From contig NZ_GG694006.1 of NCBI RefSeq assembly GCF_000160695.1, positions 465,641-529,640 on the forward strand: DNA of 64,000 nt. The letters are read 5' to 3'. This document shows positions 46,412 to 54,654 of this stretch, piece after piece. Origin of the DNA: Centipeda flueggei ATCC 43531 (GTDB taxonomy: Bacteria; Bacillota; Negativicutes; Selenomonadales; Selenomonadaceae). The notes under the pieces were generated by a model that did not search any database, was not told where the DNA came from, and saw nothing but the letters and a program-made list of their open reading frames with translations. The position numbers were made by a program, and so were the translations under genes. How positions within the stretch are numbered: position 1 is the first letter of the stretch; each line of letters begins with the position of its first letter.

Positions 46412-46636
46412 TCAGTGCACAATCTGCTGCAGCAGCGGCAGAACGAGGAGAGGCTATCCGCCCGAGGATTGCAGGATAAATGGCAGACCGCCTGCACGAG
46501 CAAGATCAATGGCACGTCGCGCTGTCTCCCATGTCATTGTGTGTTGTTCCTGTCCTGCAGCACAGCAGTATCGGCAGGCCATGTTACACGCTCCTGTAAG
46601 GCTCAGCACAAGCATCTGCAAGGGCATCACTCCCAT
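46412..46636 (-). pseudogene. Truncated radical SAM gene remnant with in-frame TAG
   Basis: A 60-codon ORF with ATG 4 bp after the upstream binding-protein stop begins MGVMPLQMLVLSLTGACNMA and contains the intact radical SAM cluster motif CNMACRYC, then TMTWETARRAIDLARAGG and ILQSSGG. The next codon is TAG at 46456-46454, exactly where the conserved Glu of the GGEP motif is expected, and reading on gives PLLVLPLLQQIVH before a TGA. So a GAG-to-TAG change and loss of the rest of the gene are the simplest explanation. Sequence down to the ChlI-like start (46213-46411) holds no recognisable radical SAM or SPASM portion. The family is the SPASM/sulfatase-maturase-like type; the ancestral role within this operon is unknown. 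Confidence 0.75.
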
Positions 46637-46640
46637 TTTC

Positions 46641-47609
46641 CTAGTGATTCACGTCTGCAAAACGTTCAGGATAAACGGCACGTGCCAGCGCATAGACGCC
46701 GTTTACGGCATTCTGGGACGCACTGTAACGGTAGTAGTCCGGCACGACATAGAGATGATTTTCCTGCACCGCCTTCACATGGAGAAACAACGGATCACGG
46801 TGAAGTTTGTCGCGAAACTCCTCTGTCGTTTTCCCCTCCGCACTCCACGTTGGAAGGAGGAATACATCGGGGTTGAGCGCGACCACCTGCTCCATTGAGA
46901 CGGACGTCTCTGCCGTCAGCCCGACCATCGCAGCGCCGTTGCGCAGGGACGCATGACGGCACATATCGTCAAACAGCCCATCCTTGCGCCCAAACACACC
47001 GCTGAACGCGAACGCAACGACAATGGGGCGTTTTTCCTCGGGGATGTCTCCGACACGCCGCTCCACATCAGCAAGAAGAGCACGTTTCTCCGCGATGAGG
47101 GCCGCGGCATTCTCCTCCTGACCGATCATCTGCCCTATCGTTTCAATGTGGGCAAAGATGCCGTCGATGCGTTTCGGCGTATGGAAGACAAAGACGGAAA
47201 TCCCAAGATCACGCAGACTATCTGCCAGCTCCTTCGGTACTCCGTCCGTTACAAGGACAAGATCGGGATCAAGTGCGAGCACGCTCTCAGGACTTTTATC
47301 CTTGATCTTGACCGAAACCGCCTGTGCCGCTTCGGTCATCGAACACAGTCCCGGATCATCTGCATACGAAGTGAGTGCTGCGATCTGTTCAGGCGAGGCA
47401 AGGGAAAGCAGGATTTCATCCGTGCTCAGTCCCAGCGAAACGATATGGTGCGGCCTCTCTCTGAGAACAATCTCCGTTCCATCATCATCCACACCGCGAT
47501 AGAACGCATCCTTCTCTGTCGGCACATGCGCTCCGCTGCCACAGCCTGCAGCAAGGAGAAGCAGTACAGTGGCAAGGAGAAGTGCACAGAACACCCTCTT
47601 AGAATACAT
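46641..47609 (-). CDS. BtuF/FepB-type periplasmic binding lipoprotein (first copy)
   Basis: The 322-residue protein has a leader with a LLAAGC lipobox near residue 23 and the class III binding-protein pattern: IVLRERPHHIVSLGLSTDEILLSLASPEQ, ESVLALDPDLVLVTDG, VVAFAFSGVFG and NPDVFLLPTWSAEG in the second half. It is the most diverged of the three copies. The ATG overlaps the stop of the first TonB receptor gene by 11 bp. Being second after the riboswitch it is likely the main periplasmic carrier for the receptor's ligand, handing it to the permease encoded 13 kb downstream. Confidence 0.92.
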   Translation of the reverse strand: MYSKRVFCALLLATVLLLLAAGCGSGAHVPTEKDAFYRGVDDDGTEIVLRERPHHIVSLGLSTDEILLSLASPEQIAALTSYADDPGLCSMTEAAQAVSVKIKDKSPESVLALDPDLVLVTDGVPKELADSLRDLGISVFVFHTPKRIDGIFAHIETIGQMIGQEENAAALIAEKRALLADVERRVGDIPEEKRPIVVAFAFSGVFGRKDGLFDDMCRHASLRNGAAMVGLTAETSVSMEQVVALNPDVFLLPTWSAEGKTTEEFRDKLHRDPLFLHVKAVQENHLYVVPDYYRYSASQNAVNGVYALARAVYPERFADVNH

Positions 47610-49530
47610 GGCTGTAAGTCAGACGGAAGTTACGCGGCAGGTCAAGATTGCCGTACCGATTGGAATAATTCCTACGGTTCAGCAGATTGTAGAGCCCGAA
47701 CGTCAATGTATCAGACCTCCCTGCCGTATAGATCACATTCATGTTAAGCTGCAGCTTATCGGGTGTATCCTGCGGCGTACCGCTGCTCGGGCTCGGCTTA
47801 TAATACTCGCGATCGCCGAGATACTTGAAATTCAAATTTCCCTGCCACTTTGCCTTCTCATAATCGATGCGGATAAGACCTTCAAGGCGGCCCGCATCCT
47901 GTGTCCATCCCGTTCCGCTATTGGGCGTTTTTATCTGCGGATTCGACACAGAACCGCCAAGCGTAAATCTCCACATGCTGTTAATGTTGCGCGTGTACTC
48001 AACTTCGACCCCCAAATTACGGAAATCACCCACATTGGTCGCGTAATAACTCAATGTCACGGGATCCCATTTCCAACCGATTTTATTCTTCATTGCCATG
48101 TGATAGACGGCTGCCTTCCACGTATCCTTGCCGCGGCGCATCTTCACCCCCGTTTCATACGTCCACCCGCGCTCAGGCTTTAGCCCTGTCGGATTGAATG
48201 CCGGGTACTTAAAGCTGTCATCGACCGTCGGCATCTGGAACGCTTTTCCAATATTCGTATACCATGCCGTATTGCGGTCAAACCTATACTCTGTCTGAAT
48301 CTGCGGCAAAAGTACGCGCTGATCTTTCTCAGGATCGTTGATGAGCTCGCCACGCAGCCCGAGCGTCACGTTAAACTTCGATGTAAGCTGCTTGGAATAA
48401 GATGTGTAGAGTGAGTTGCTTATCCGTGCAGCACTGCGGCTGTAATGAGGAACATCTGCCGCCTCACGTTGGTAAGAATAGCCAAATACCAGAGAATCTT
48501 GTCCCATGTGCCAATTCTTTTGTACATCAAGAACTTGCCCGTTCAGTGTGGCATTACTGGCAACCTTTCGATGTGCTACAGAATCATAACCATCGACCTT
48601 GCGGTAATTATATCCAAGAACAGCGCGAATGCCATTCTCTTTGCCCTGATAGACGAGGCTGGCTGTATGGCGGTAATCGTTATAGCGATACTCATAGCGC
48701 GTAGCCGATGGTATCCCGGAGGGCAGATATTTTCGTCCTCCCCGCGTAATGTCCCCTTCCATGTAGTTGTAGTTCAGCGTCAGCTCATCCGTCATTTTCG
48801 CGATAATACCCACACGACTTTTCTTCCCTTTGCCAACCCACCAGTCAATCAAAGATACTCTGCCCACACCAAAATCATTCGAATGGGGACGATCCTTTGT
48901 CCACTCACGACTGACATCAATGATGATGCGATCACCTGCATATGTCGCTTCACTTTTTTTGAACTGATTGCCGAGGGTCTGATTGAGTGTAAATTGCGAT
49001 TCTCCCTCCTTCGGCCGCTTCAGGATGATATTGACCACACCGCCCATCGCTTCCGCACCGTAAAGTGTCGATGCCGCCCCCTTGACAATCTCGATCCGCT
49101 CGACCATCGACGCAGGTATCCCCTCCGTACTCGGATAGTTTTTGAGATTCATTGGTACACCGTTCACCATGACAAGCGTACCGCGGTCATAGCCACGCAG
49201 GCTGAGCCGGCCGGCAGAGAAGCCGAAATCCTGCCCTGCCTCACCGTAAGAGGTACTCGTCGAGCCGATCTGCTGATCAATCGCCTCGAATACGTTGCGA
49301 TAGCCTGCCTTTTCAATATCCTTTGCCGTAATGATCGTTGTCGTCGCCGGGGTATCAATATCACGCTTCACACGTCGCTGTGCCGTCACCACCGTCTCGC
49401 CGAGGCCATGTGTATCTGCTTCAACGGCGGGATCGGCTCCCGGCTGCTCTTCTGCATGCCCTGCAGCGGTAAAGCTCATTTCAGCCAGTGCCATGCATGC
49501 AGCTGCTGCCAGCTGCTTCCTGTGTTTCAT
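47599..49530 (-). CDS. TonB-dependent outer-membrane receptor under cobalamin riboswitch
   Basis: The 643-residue receptor has a signal peptide (MKHRKQLAAAACMALAEMSF..., cut after GHA), TonB-box-like GETVVTAQRRVK, a plug with ITAKDIEKAGYRNVFEAIDQ, LSLRGYDRGTLVMVNGVPM and IEIVKGAASTLYGAEAMGGV, and a barrel ending TYSHVF. It is the first gene of the operon and stands behind a cobalamin riboswitch, so corrinoid uptake is the first hypothesis, as for BtuB. AAAGGGG precedes this ATG by about 10 nt. More upstream in-frame codons overlap the leader terminator and are unlikely to be translated. Confidence 0.93.
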   Translation of the reverse strand: MKHRKQLAAAACMALAEMSFTAAGHAEEQPGADPAVEADTHGLGETVVTAQRRVKRDIDTPATTTIITAKDIEKAGYRNVFEAIDQQIGSTSTSYGEAGQDFGFSAGRLSLRGYDRGTLVMVNGVPMNLKNYPSTEGIPASMVERIEIVKGAASTLYGAEAMGGVVNIILKRPKEGESQFTLNQTLGNQFKKSEATYAGDRIIIDVSREWTKDRPHSNDFGVGRVSLIDWWVGKGKKSRVGIIAKMTDELTLNYNYMEGDITRGGRKYLPSGIPSATRYEYRYNDYRHTASLVYQGKENGIRAVLGYNYRKVDGYDSVAHRKVASNATLNGQVLDVQKNWHMGQDSLVFGYSYQREAADVPHYSRSAARISNSLYTSYSKQLTSKFNVTLGLRGELINDPEKDQRVLLPQIQTEYRFDRNTAWYTNIGKAFQMPTVDDSFKYPAFNPTGLKPERGWTYETGVKMRRGKDTWKAAVYHMAMKNKIGWKWDPVTLSYYATNVGDFRNLGVEVEYTRNINSMWRFTLGGSVSNPQIKTPNSGTGWTQDAGRLEGLIRIDYEKAKWQGNLNFKYLGDREYYKPSPSSGTPQDTPDKLQLNMNVIYTAGRSDTLTFGLYNLLNRRNYSNRYGNLDLPRNFRLTYSHVF

Positions 49531-49595
49531 TGTTCTTTGTCCCCTTTCTCCATCCTGCGCCGATGAACTTGCACGTAAAACGAGATGATACGCAT

Positions 49596-49622
49596 AAAAA
49601 AACCTCCTGCATGCGCAGAAGG
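49596..49622 (-). terminator. Intrinsic terminator of the riboswitch expression platform
   Basis: On the minus strand an 8-bp stem (CCTTCTGC with GCAGGAGG, one G-T pair) with a GCAT loop is followed by seven T. It lies between the riboswitch and the receptor start codon (66 bp away), so B12 binding probably ends transcription here. Confidence 0.8.
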
Positions 49623-49699
49623 GGTACACAAAAAAGGATCACAACGGCATCAGAAGACGCGCAGAAATCCCCATCCCTATCACTCGCAGGTCAAACGGC

Positions 49700-49862
49700 G
49701 ATTGTCAATCAGGCAGTTCTCCTGGCTCCAGTTCCTCGCGCACCTGCGCCTTCCCGAGAGAAATCTCTCAGTGACGGAGACAATGGCTCCATGCAGGGTT
49801 GCTCACTGATACAGTGGCGTGACCGCTCCGGCTTGATGGGAAAATACGTTTCCTTACCGGAT
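49700..49862 (-). ncRNA. Cobalamin (AdoCbl/B12) riboswitch
   Basis: On the minus strand the conserved aptamer blocks appear in order: a 5' stem region with CCGGTAAGGAAA, then GGAGCGGTCACGCCACTGT containing the B12-box GCCACTG (49818-49812), GGGAAGGC (49755-49748) and AGCCAGGAGAACTGCCTG (49728-49711). This is the standard cobalamin riboswitch core with the usual spacing. It lies 180-330 bp ahead of the first receptor gene. With the downstream terminator it should shut off the whole operon when cobalamin is plentiful. Confidence 0.92.
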
Positions 49863-49867
49863 TCTCT

Positions 49868-49890
49868 ATTATATCTCTGCAAACTGTCAA
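49868..49890 (-). promoter_or_regulatory. Promoter region of the riboswitch-controlled operon
   Basis: A perfect TATAAT is read at 49873-49868 on the minus strand, a few bases before the aptamer. A TTGACA at 49890-49885 is only 11 bp away, too close for that -10; at 17 bp the hexamer is GGTCGT. So the -10 is convincing and the -35 uncertain. The remaining 49891-50036, up to msrAB, holds no gene I can support. Confidence 0.5.
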
Positions 49891-50036
49891 ACGACCTGGC
49901 AGTTCGCGCCGATACCTGATCCACTTCATATAAAGTTTTCATAAAACGCATTTATAGTAACATTGGAAGAATCGCTTGTCAATACGACAAAGGGATATTT
50001 TACGAATCATCTCAATACGCTGGGATTTTTCCGAGT

Positions 50037-51155
50037 CTATTTTTCCAGCAAATAGAGATAGTCCCCATAGCCCTCCTCCTCCATGTCCTCCTTCGGGATG
50101 AACCGCAGGGACGCACTGTTGATGCAGTAGCGCAGCCCACCCGTTGCGGCGGGGCCATCGTCAAATACATGCCCGAGATGCGCGCCGCTGTTCGCCGCCG
50201 TAACCTCGGTACGCACCATGCCGTGCGAGCGATCTTCCTGCTCTGCAATCAGCGCCGCATCGATCGGACGTGAGAACGCCGGCCAGCCGCAGCCCGAGTC
50301 ATATTTATCCGTGGAGACAAAAAGCGGCTCGCCCGTCGTGATGTCACAGTAGATACCCGCACGGAACTCGTGATCGTATTCGTTGCGGAAGGGCGGCTCT
50401 GTCGCCTTCTCCTGGGTAACGGCGTACTGCAGATCCGTGAGACGTTCTCTGAGTTCAGCCTTTGTCGGCTTTTCATCATGACGCACGTTTTTCTTCTCCC
50501 CCATCGGTTCGGCTTCCGCACGTTTCTCACGCATCGCAGCGATGAGCGCAGGGGAGATATGGCAGTAACCGTTGGGATGCTTCTCGAGATACTCCTGATG
50601 ATCGTCTTCTGCACGATAAAAGTTCACGATCGGTCCCATCTCGACAGCCGTCTTCTGACCGAGACGATTCTGCAGTGCGTCCAACGACGCACGGATGATC
50701 GATGCATCCTTGCCGCCGTCTGCCTTCACATAGTAAATGCCCGAACGATACTGCCGCCCGACGTCGTTGCCCTGCCGATCGACTGCCGTCGGGTCGATGG
50801 AGTCGTAAAATGCGGTCAGAAGCTGATCGAGCGAAATGATGTGCGGGTCATAGATAACGTGAACCGCCTCCGCATGCCCGCTGCCGCTGCATACCTCCGC
50901 ATAGGAAGGATGGGCACTCATGCCGTTTGCATAGCCGCACTCTGCAGAGACAACGCCCGGCACCAGACTGAGGTAGAGTTCCGTCCCCCAGAAGCAGCCG
51001 CCGGCGAGATAGATCTCCTTCTGTCCTGCGGCAGCTTTGTTCTCCTGCACGATCTCACGCGGCATCTCACTCGACGACGATGCGGGTGCACCGCAGCCGC
51101 CGATGCAGCTGAGCAGGACAAAGGCACAGATACCGCGCAGCAGTAATGCATTCAT
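50037..51155 (-). CDS. msrAB: Peptide methionine sulfoxide reductase MsrA-MsrB fusion, lipoprotein
   Basis: The 372-residue fusion repairs oxidised methionine in exported proteins. A leader with lipobox (IGGC, residue about 21) anchors it outside the cytoplasm. The MsrA domain (about 46-205) has the catalytic GGCFWGTE, the ECGYANG and [14 protein letters not shown] blocks and [11 protein letters not shown]. The MsrB domain (about 225-365) has [55 protein letters not shown] and the catalytic Cys in [12 protein letters not shown]. The two CxxC zinc pairs of some MsrB proteins are absent. AAAGGAG precedes the ATG. It lies 29 bp after ung, probably the last gene of the folate/ung transcript. Confidence 0.95.
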   Translation of the reverse strand: MNALLLRGICAFVLLSCIGGCGAPASSSSEMPREIVQENKAAAGQKEIYLAGGCFWGTELYLSLVPGVVSAECGYANGMSAHPSYAEVCSGSGHAEAVHVIYDPHIISLDQLLTAFYDSIDPTAVDRQGNDVGRQYRSGIYYVKADGGKDASIIRASLDALQNRLGQKTAVEMGPIVNFYRAEDDHQEYLEKHPNGYCHISPALIAAMREKRAEAEPMGEKKNVRHDEKPTKAELRERLTDLQYAVTQEKATEPPFRNEYDHEFRAGIYCDITTGEPLFVSTDKYDSGCGWPAFSRPIDAALIAEQEDRSHGMVRTEVTAANSGAHLGHVFDDGPAATGGLRYCINSASLRFIPKEDMEEEGYGDYLYLLEK

Positions 51156-51184
51156 GATAATCTCCTTTCAGCAAGAATCAAAGA

Positions 51185-51880
51185 TTACGGCTTGATCTCA
51201 CTTGCCGGAGGGAGCTGCCAGTCGATGGGCGTCTCCCCCACACGCGTGAGGAAGTCGTTGACACGCGAGAATGGATGACTGCCGAAGAAGCCGCGGTGCG
51301 CTGAGAGGGGGCTCGGATGCGGCGACTCGACGATGAGATGGCGCGGATTCGTGATCAGGCTGCGTTTCTTCCGTGCAGGACTGCCCCAGAGGATGAAGGC
51401 GAGCGGTTTCTCACGTGCCCCGAGGAGGCGAATGATGGTATCAGTGAATCGCTCCCACCCGTGTCCCGCGTGTGATGCCGCCGCATGAGCGCGCACGGTA
51501 AGAACGGTGTTGAGGAGGAGCACGCCCTGCCGCGCCCACGGGATGAGACAGCCGTGATCAGGCGGGACGATCCCGAGATCGTCCTGCATCTCCTTGTAGA
51601 TATTCAGCAGCGACGGCGGCGGATCAACGCCGACCTGCACGGAAAATGACAGCCCATGCGCCTGTCCGTCTCCATGGTAGGGATCCTGACCAAGAATGAC
51701 GACCTTCGTATCGGCAAAGCTTGTGTAGTGCAGTGCATTAAAGATCGAATACATATCGGGGTACACACGCCGTGTACGGTACTCCTCAATGAGGAATGCG
51801 CGCAGTTCACGATAGTAGGGCTGCGCCATCTCATCCGCAAGGAGTTCCTGCCAATCGTTTTGGAAAATTGCCTTTGCCAT
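51185..51880 (-). CDS. ung: Uracil-DNA glycosylase, family 1
   Basis: The 231-residue enzyme removes uracil from DNA. Motifs are [22 protein letters not shown] (catalytic Asp, uracil pocket), [16 protein letters not shown], and the Leu-loop region [18 protein letters not shown] with the catalytic His. The ATG is placed 1 bp after the folK/folA stop; a GAGAG site precedes it. The tight packing after folate genes suggests co-expression; both reduce uracil misincorporation effects, though that link is an interpretation. Confidence 0.95.
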   Translation of the reverse strand: MAKAIFQNDWQELLADEMAQPYYRELRAFLIEEYRTRRVYPDMYSIFNALHYTSFADTKVVILGQDPYHGDGQAHGLSFSVQVGVDPPPSLLNIYKEMQDDLGIVPPDHGCLIPWARQGVLLLNTVLTVRAHAAASHAGHGWERFTDTIIRLLGAREKPLAFILWGSPARKKRSLITNPRHLIVESPHPSPLSAHRGFFGSHPFSRVNDFLTRVGETPIDWQLPPASEIKP

Positions 51881-51881
51881 G

Positions 51882-52850
51882 CTAAACTCTCTCGTAAACT
51901 TCAAATATACAGTCTTGCCCTGCGCTGCTGCTCGTCATGGAAAATCCATCCAGCGAAGGAAAAAAGACATCTGCATCGTAGCTGCCCAAAAGGCGCGTCA
52001 CATACGCCCGCCATACATACGGCAGAAGCAGGCGGTAGCATGCTGCGCCGCCGATCACAAAGATCGGACGCGCCTCCTCTGCCGTCAGGCGCCCCAGAAG
52101 ACGCCAGAGTGCCAAGATGTCGGCTGCTGCATAGAATCCGTCCGTCTCCTGCATCGTTCGTGAGAGGACGATATTCATACGCCCCACGAGCGGACGCCTC
52201 CCCGGCAGACTCTCCATCGTACGCCGTCCCATAACGACGATGCCGCCCATCGTCATACGGCGAAAATGTGCCATATCCTCGGGGCAGTCGGTGAGCAGAT
52301 GCCCCGCCCGACCGATACCGCCCGCATCATCCACTGCTGCGATGAGTTCGAGCGGATACGGGGCAGATACTTCGGGGGCACGCACAATCCCCGACGCATC
52401 CGCCTCCTCCCGCCATGCGGAAATTGGTCTGCCGTCAACGCAGAGCGTCGGTGCAATCTCCGCCAGCGGAACGAGCACAAAGGCGCGCTCCGTCAGATAG
52501 GGATGCGGCAGAGTCAGCCGCTTCTGTGCAGACGTGACGCCGTCCACATAGAGCAGATCGAGATCTATCGTACGTGCGCCCCAATGCTCATGCCGCACGC
52601 GTCCGAGTTCCCGTTCGATGCACTGCATCGCCGCGAGCAGTTCCTCGAGCGTACGGTCAAACGTGATGCGCGCGGCGGCATTCAAAAAAGGAGGCTGATC
52701 TGTCTTGCCCCATGGCGGCGTCTCATAAAATGCAGAGACACGCTCCACACGAATGCTGTCCTGTTCCGACAGCCGCCGCAGTGCCGCGCGTATCGTCTCA
52801 CCGCGTTCGCCGAGATTCGCCCCAAGCCCGATATACGCTGTCCGTACCAT
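51882..52850 (-). CDS. Bifunctional HPPK-DHFR fusion (FolK-FolA)
   Basis: The 322-residue protein joins two folate enzymes. Residues about 1-150 are 6-hydroxymethyl-dihydropterin pyrophosphokinase: [34 protein letters not shown], and [16 protein letters not shown] with the [14 protein letters not shown] block. Residues about 165-322 are dihydrofolate reductase: [60 protein letters not shown] and DADVFFP. There is no frameshift or stop between domains. FolK is more often fused to FolB or FolP, so this combination is unusual. The start ATG overlaps the folB stop (TGATG). Confidence 0.9.
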   Translation of the reverse strand: MVRTAYIGLGANLGERGETIRAALRRLSEQDSIRVERVSAFYETPPWGKTDQPPFLNAAARITFDRTLEELLAAMQCIERELGRVRHEHWGARTIDLDLLYVDGVTSAQKRLTLPHPYLTERAFVLVPLAEIAPTLCVDGRPISAWREEADASGIVRAPEVSAPYPLELIAAVDDAGGIGRAGHLLTDCPEDMAHFRRMTMGGIVVMGRRTMESLPGRRPLVGRMNIVLSRTMQETDGFYAAADILALWRLLGRLTAEEARPIFVIGGAACYRLLLPYVWRAYVTRLLGSYDADVFFPSLDGFSMTSSSAGQDCIFEVYERV

Positions 52851-53215
52851 CACTGTCCCCTGTCCCGTGTGATGGAGATCCCGACATCCGCAAAGATACC
52901 CGCGATCGGCGCAGCAGGTTTATGCACGGTGAGCGTAATGGAATGGACCCGAGGGAATGCCGCAAGAATCTGTGCCGCAGCATCCTCCGCAAGGGTCTCA
53001 AGCAACGCCTTCGGTGCTCCCTCGATCACCCGACGTATCAGCTCATAGACCTCAGCGTAGTTCACGGTGTTCCGAAGATCGTCCGTCTCCCCTGCCGCAC
53101 GCAGATCAAGCCCCAGCTCCACATCCGCCTCGAACGACTGCGGCACTTCCCGCTCATGAGGAAGGACACCATGACAAGCCATAAACCGCATACCGTGCAG
53201 AAAAATACGATCCAT
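52850..53215 (-). CDS. folB: Dihydroneopterin aldolase
   Basis: The 121-residue enzyme cleaves dihydroneopterin to hydroxymethyl-dihydropterin and glycolaldehyde. The start MDRIFLHGMRFMACHGVLPHERE has the family's catalytic region, with NTVNYAEVYELIRRVIEG and LLETLAEDAAAQIL following and a Lys in LTVHKPAAPI near the end. The start is 1 bp after the folP stop, with GGGGG just upstream. It hands its product to the HPPK domain encoded next. Confidence 0.94.
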   Translation of the reverse strand: MDRIFLHGMRFMACHGVLPHEREVPQSFEADVELGLDLRAAGETDDLRNTVNYAEVYELIRRVIEGAPKALLETLAEDAAAQILAAFPRVHSITLTVHKPAAPIAGIFADVGISITRDRGQ

Positions 53216-53216
53216 C

Positions 53217-54065
53217 CTACGCCCCCAATATTGCATCCGTCATGCGGCACATTCGCGCAATCGGCTTCACATCATGCACGCGCACAATGGATGCACCGCG
53301 CAGAATACCAAGGACGCACGCCGCCCCCGTCGCCTCCATGCGTTCCGTGACGGGCAGACCAAGCGCCGCCCCGATAAAGCTTTTGCGGCTCGCACCGAGC
53401 AGCACGGGATAGTCTGTCCCATCATAGGAGATAAGCTCGTCCATGCGCCGAAGAACGTGCATATTCTGCTCTGCCGTCTTGCCGAAGCCGATGCCGGGGT
53501 CGAGGATGAGATTGTCCCGTGCCAGTCCTGCCGCATCCGCCGCTGCAAAGGAACGCGTGAAAAAATCCCGCATTGCTTCGATGATGTCTCCCGCGTATAC
53601 CGTTCCGTTCTGATTGTGCATCACGACGACGGGCGCATGCATCTCTGCCGCCGCATGCGCCATCGCCCCCGGCTCCTCGGCGTACTGAAGCCCCCATATA
53701 TCATTCAGGAGATGCGCGCCCGCACGCAGTGCCGCGCGTGCCGTCTCCGCCTTGAACGTATCCACGGAAACGGGCACGGGGCATGCGGGCAAAACGGCTT
53801 CGAGGAACGGCAGCAGCCGCTCCGTCTCCTCCGCCGCGCTCATCGGCACAAAGCCGGGACGGCTGGACTCCGCCCCGACGTCGATGATGTCCGCCCCGTC
53901 CCGCACCATCTCCTCCATGTGGCGGAGCGCATCGTCGCGCGTGTTCCACTTGCCGCCGTCAGAAAACGAGTCCGGCGTCACGTTCAGAATCCCCATGACA
54001 AGCGTTCGCCCGCCAAGGGTCAGTTCCTTCCCGTCAGCAAAGCGATAGTGTCGATTCGCCGTCAT
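53217..54065 (-). CDS. folP: Dihydropteroate synthase
   Basis: The 282-residue TIM barrel condenses hydroxymethyl-dihydropterin pyrophosphate with p-aminobenzoate. Motifs are LVMGILNVTPDSFSDGG, GADIIDVGAESSRPG, PVSVDTFKAETAR, LLNDIWGL, LILDPGIGFGKT and LLGASRKSFIG. The start MTANRHYRFADGKELTLGG has GAGGAG 7 nt upstream and overlaps the end of folE by 32 bp in another frame. It is the target class of sulfonamides. Confidence 0.95.
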   Translation of the reverse strand: MTANRHYRFADGKELTLGGRTLVMGILNVTPDSFSDGGKWNTRDDALRHMEEMVRDGADIIDVGAESSRPGFVPMSAAEETERLLPFLEAVLPACPVPVSVDTFKAETARAALRAGAHLLNDIWGLQYAEEPGAMAHAAAEMHAPVVVMHNQNGTVYAGDIIEAMRDFFTRSFAAADAAGLARDNLILDPGIGFGKTAEQNMHVLRRMDELISYDGTDYPVLLGASRKSFIGAALGLPVTERMEATGAACVLGILRGASIVRVHDVKPIARMCRMTDAILGA

Positions 54066-54654
54066 CCTGTGCTCCTCTCTCCATCCCAAGCATCGTCCAT
54101 GCCTGCATCCGTGATGCTGCATCCGTGCGAAATATGCCGCAGGACGCCGACGTCGTTGTCTGTGCACCGTGTGCTCGTGCGCCGCGCATCATCATGCAGA
54201 GCTGCTGCGCATCGAGGACGACAAGCACGCCTTCCGCCCCAAGTCCGCACTCGATCTCACGCGCGATGTCCCCCGTCAGCCGTTCCTGCAGCTGAGGACG
54301 GCGCGCCATCGACGCGACCAGCCGCGCAAATACGCCAAAGCCCGCCACGTGGCCCGCATGGGGCTGGTAGACGATGTGCGCCGTGCCGAAGAACGGCAGC
54401 AAATGATGCTCACACATCGAATAAAATGGAATGGCGCGTACGGCAACGAGGCCGTCCGTCTCCTCCGTCAGGACATCCGCCCAAAGTTCCGCCGTATCTT
54501 CATGCAGCCCCGCAAAGAGTTCCGCATAGAGCTGTGCGGCACGCTGCGGCGTCTCCTCCATCCCCTGCGCCGCAGTATCTACGCCAAGTGCTGTGAGAAA
54601 TTCACGCATGGCGCGTACGGCGCGCGGAAGATCCGCCGCGTACTCTGTCTCCAT
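54034..54654 (-). CDS. folE: GTP cyclohydrolase I
   Basis: The 206-residue enzyme converts GTP to dihydroneopterin triphosphate, the first step of folate synthesis. Zinc ligands are in FYSMCEHHLLPFFG (Cys-His) and TTSASCGIF (Cys). AHIVYQPHAGHVAGFG with FARLVASMARRPQLQERL completes the family pattern. The gene overlaps the 3' end of mmuM by 53 bp and the start of folP by 32 bp, an unusually dense arrangement. GGGGGGACGGAG precedes the ATG. Confidence 0.94.
   Translation of the reverse strand: METEYAADLPRAVRAMREFLTALGVDTAAQGMEETPQRAAQLYAELFAGLHEDTAELWADVLTEETDGLVAVRAIPFYSMCEHHLLPFFGTAHIVYQPHAGHVAGFGVFARLVASMARRPQLQERLTGDIAREIECGLGAEGVLVVLDAQQLCMMMRGARAHGAQTTTSASCGIFRTDAASRMQAWTMLGMERGAQDDGESTLSLC

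Noticed and set aside
46454..46456. TAG recoded as pyrrolysine in the radical SAM gene
   Set aside because: A TGA follows 13 codons later and the rest of the domain is missing, so decay is simpler. No pylT/pylS genes are visible here.
43948..46479. 843-codon plus-strand open frame
   Set aside because: It is the antisense of the ChlI-like and ChlD-like genes. High GC creates long antisense frames throughout this window; composition is Arg/His/Cys-rich with no domain.
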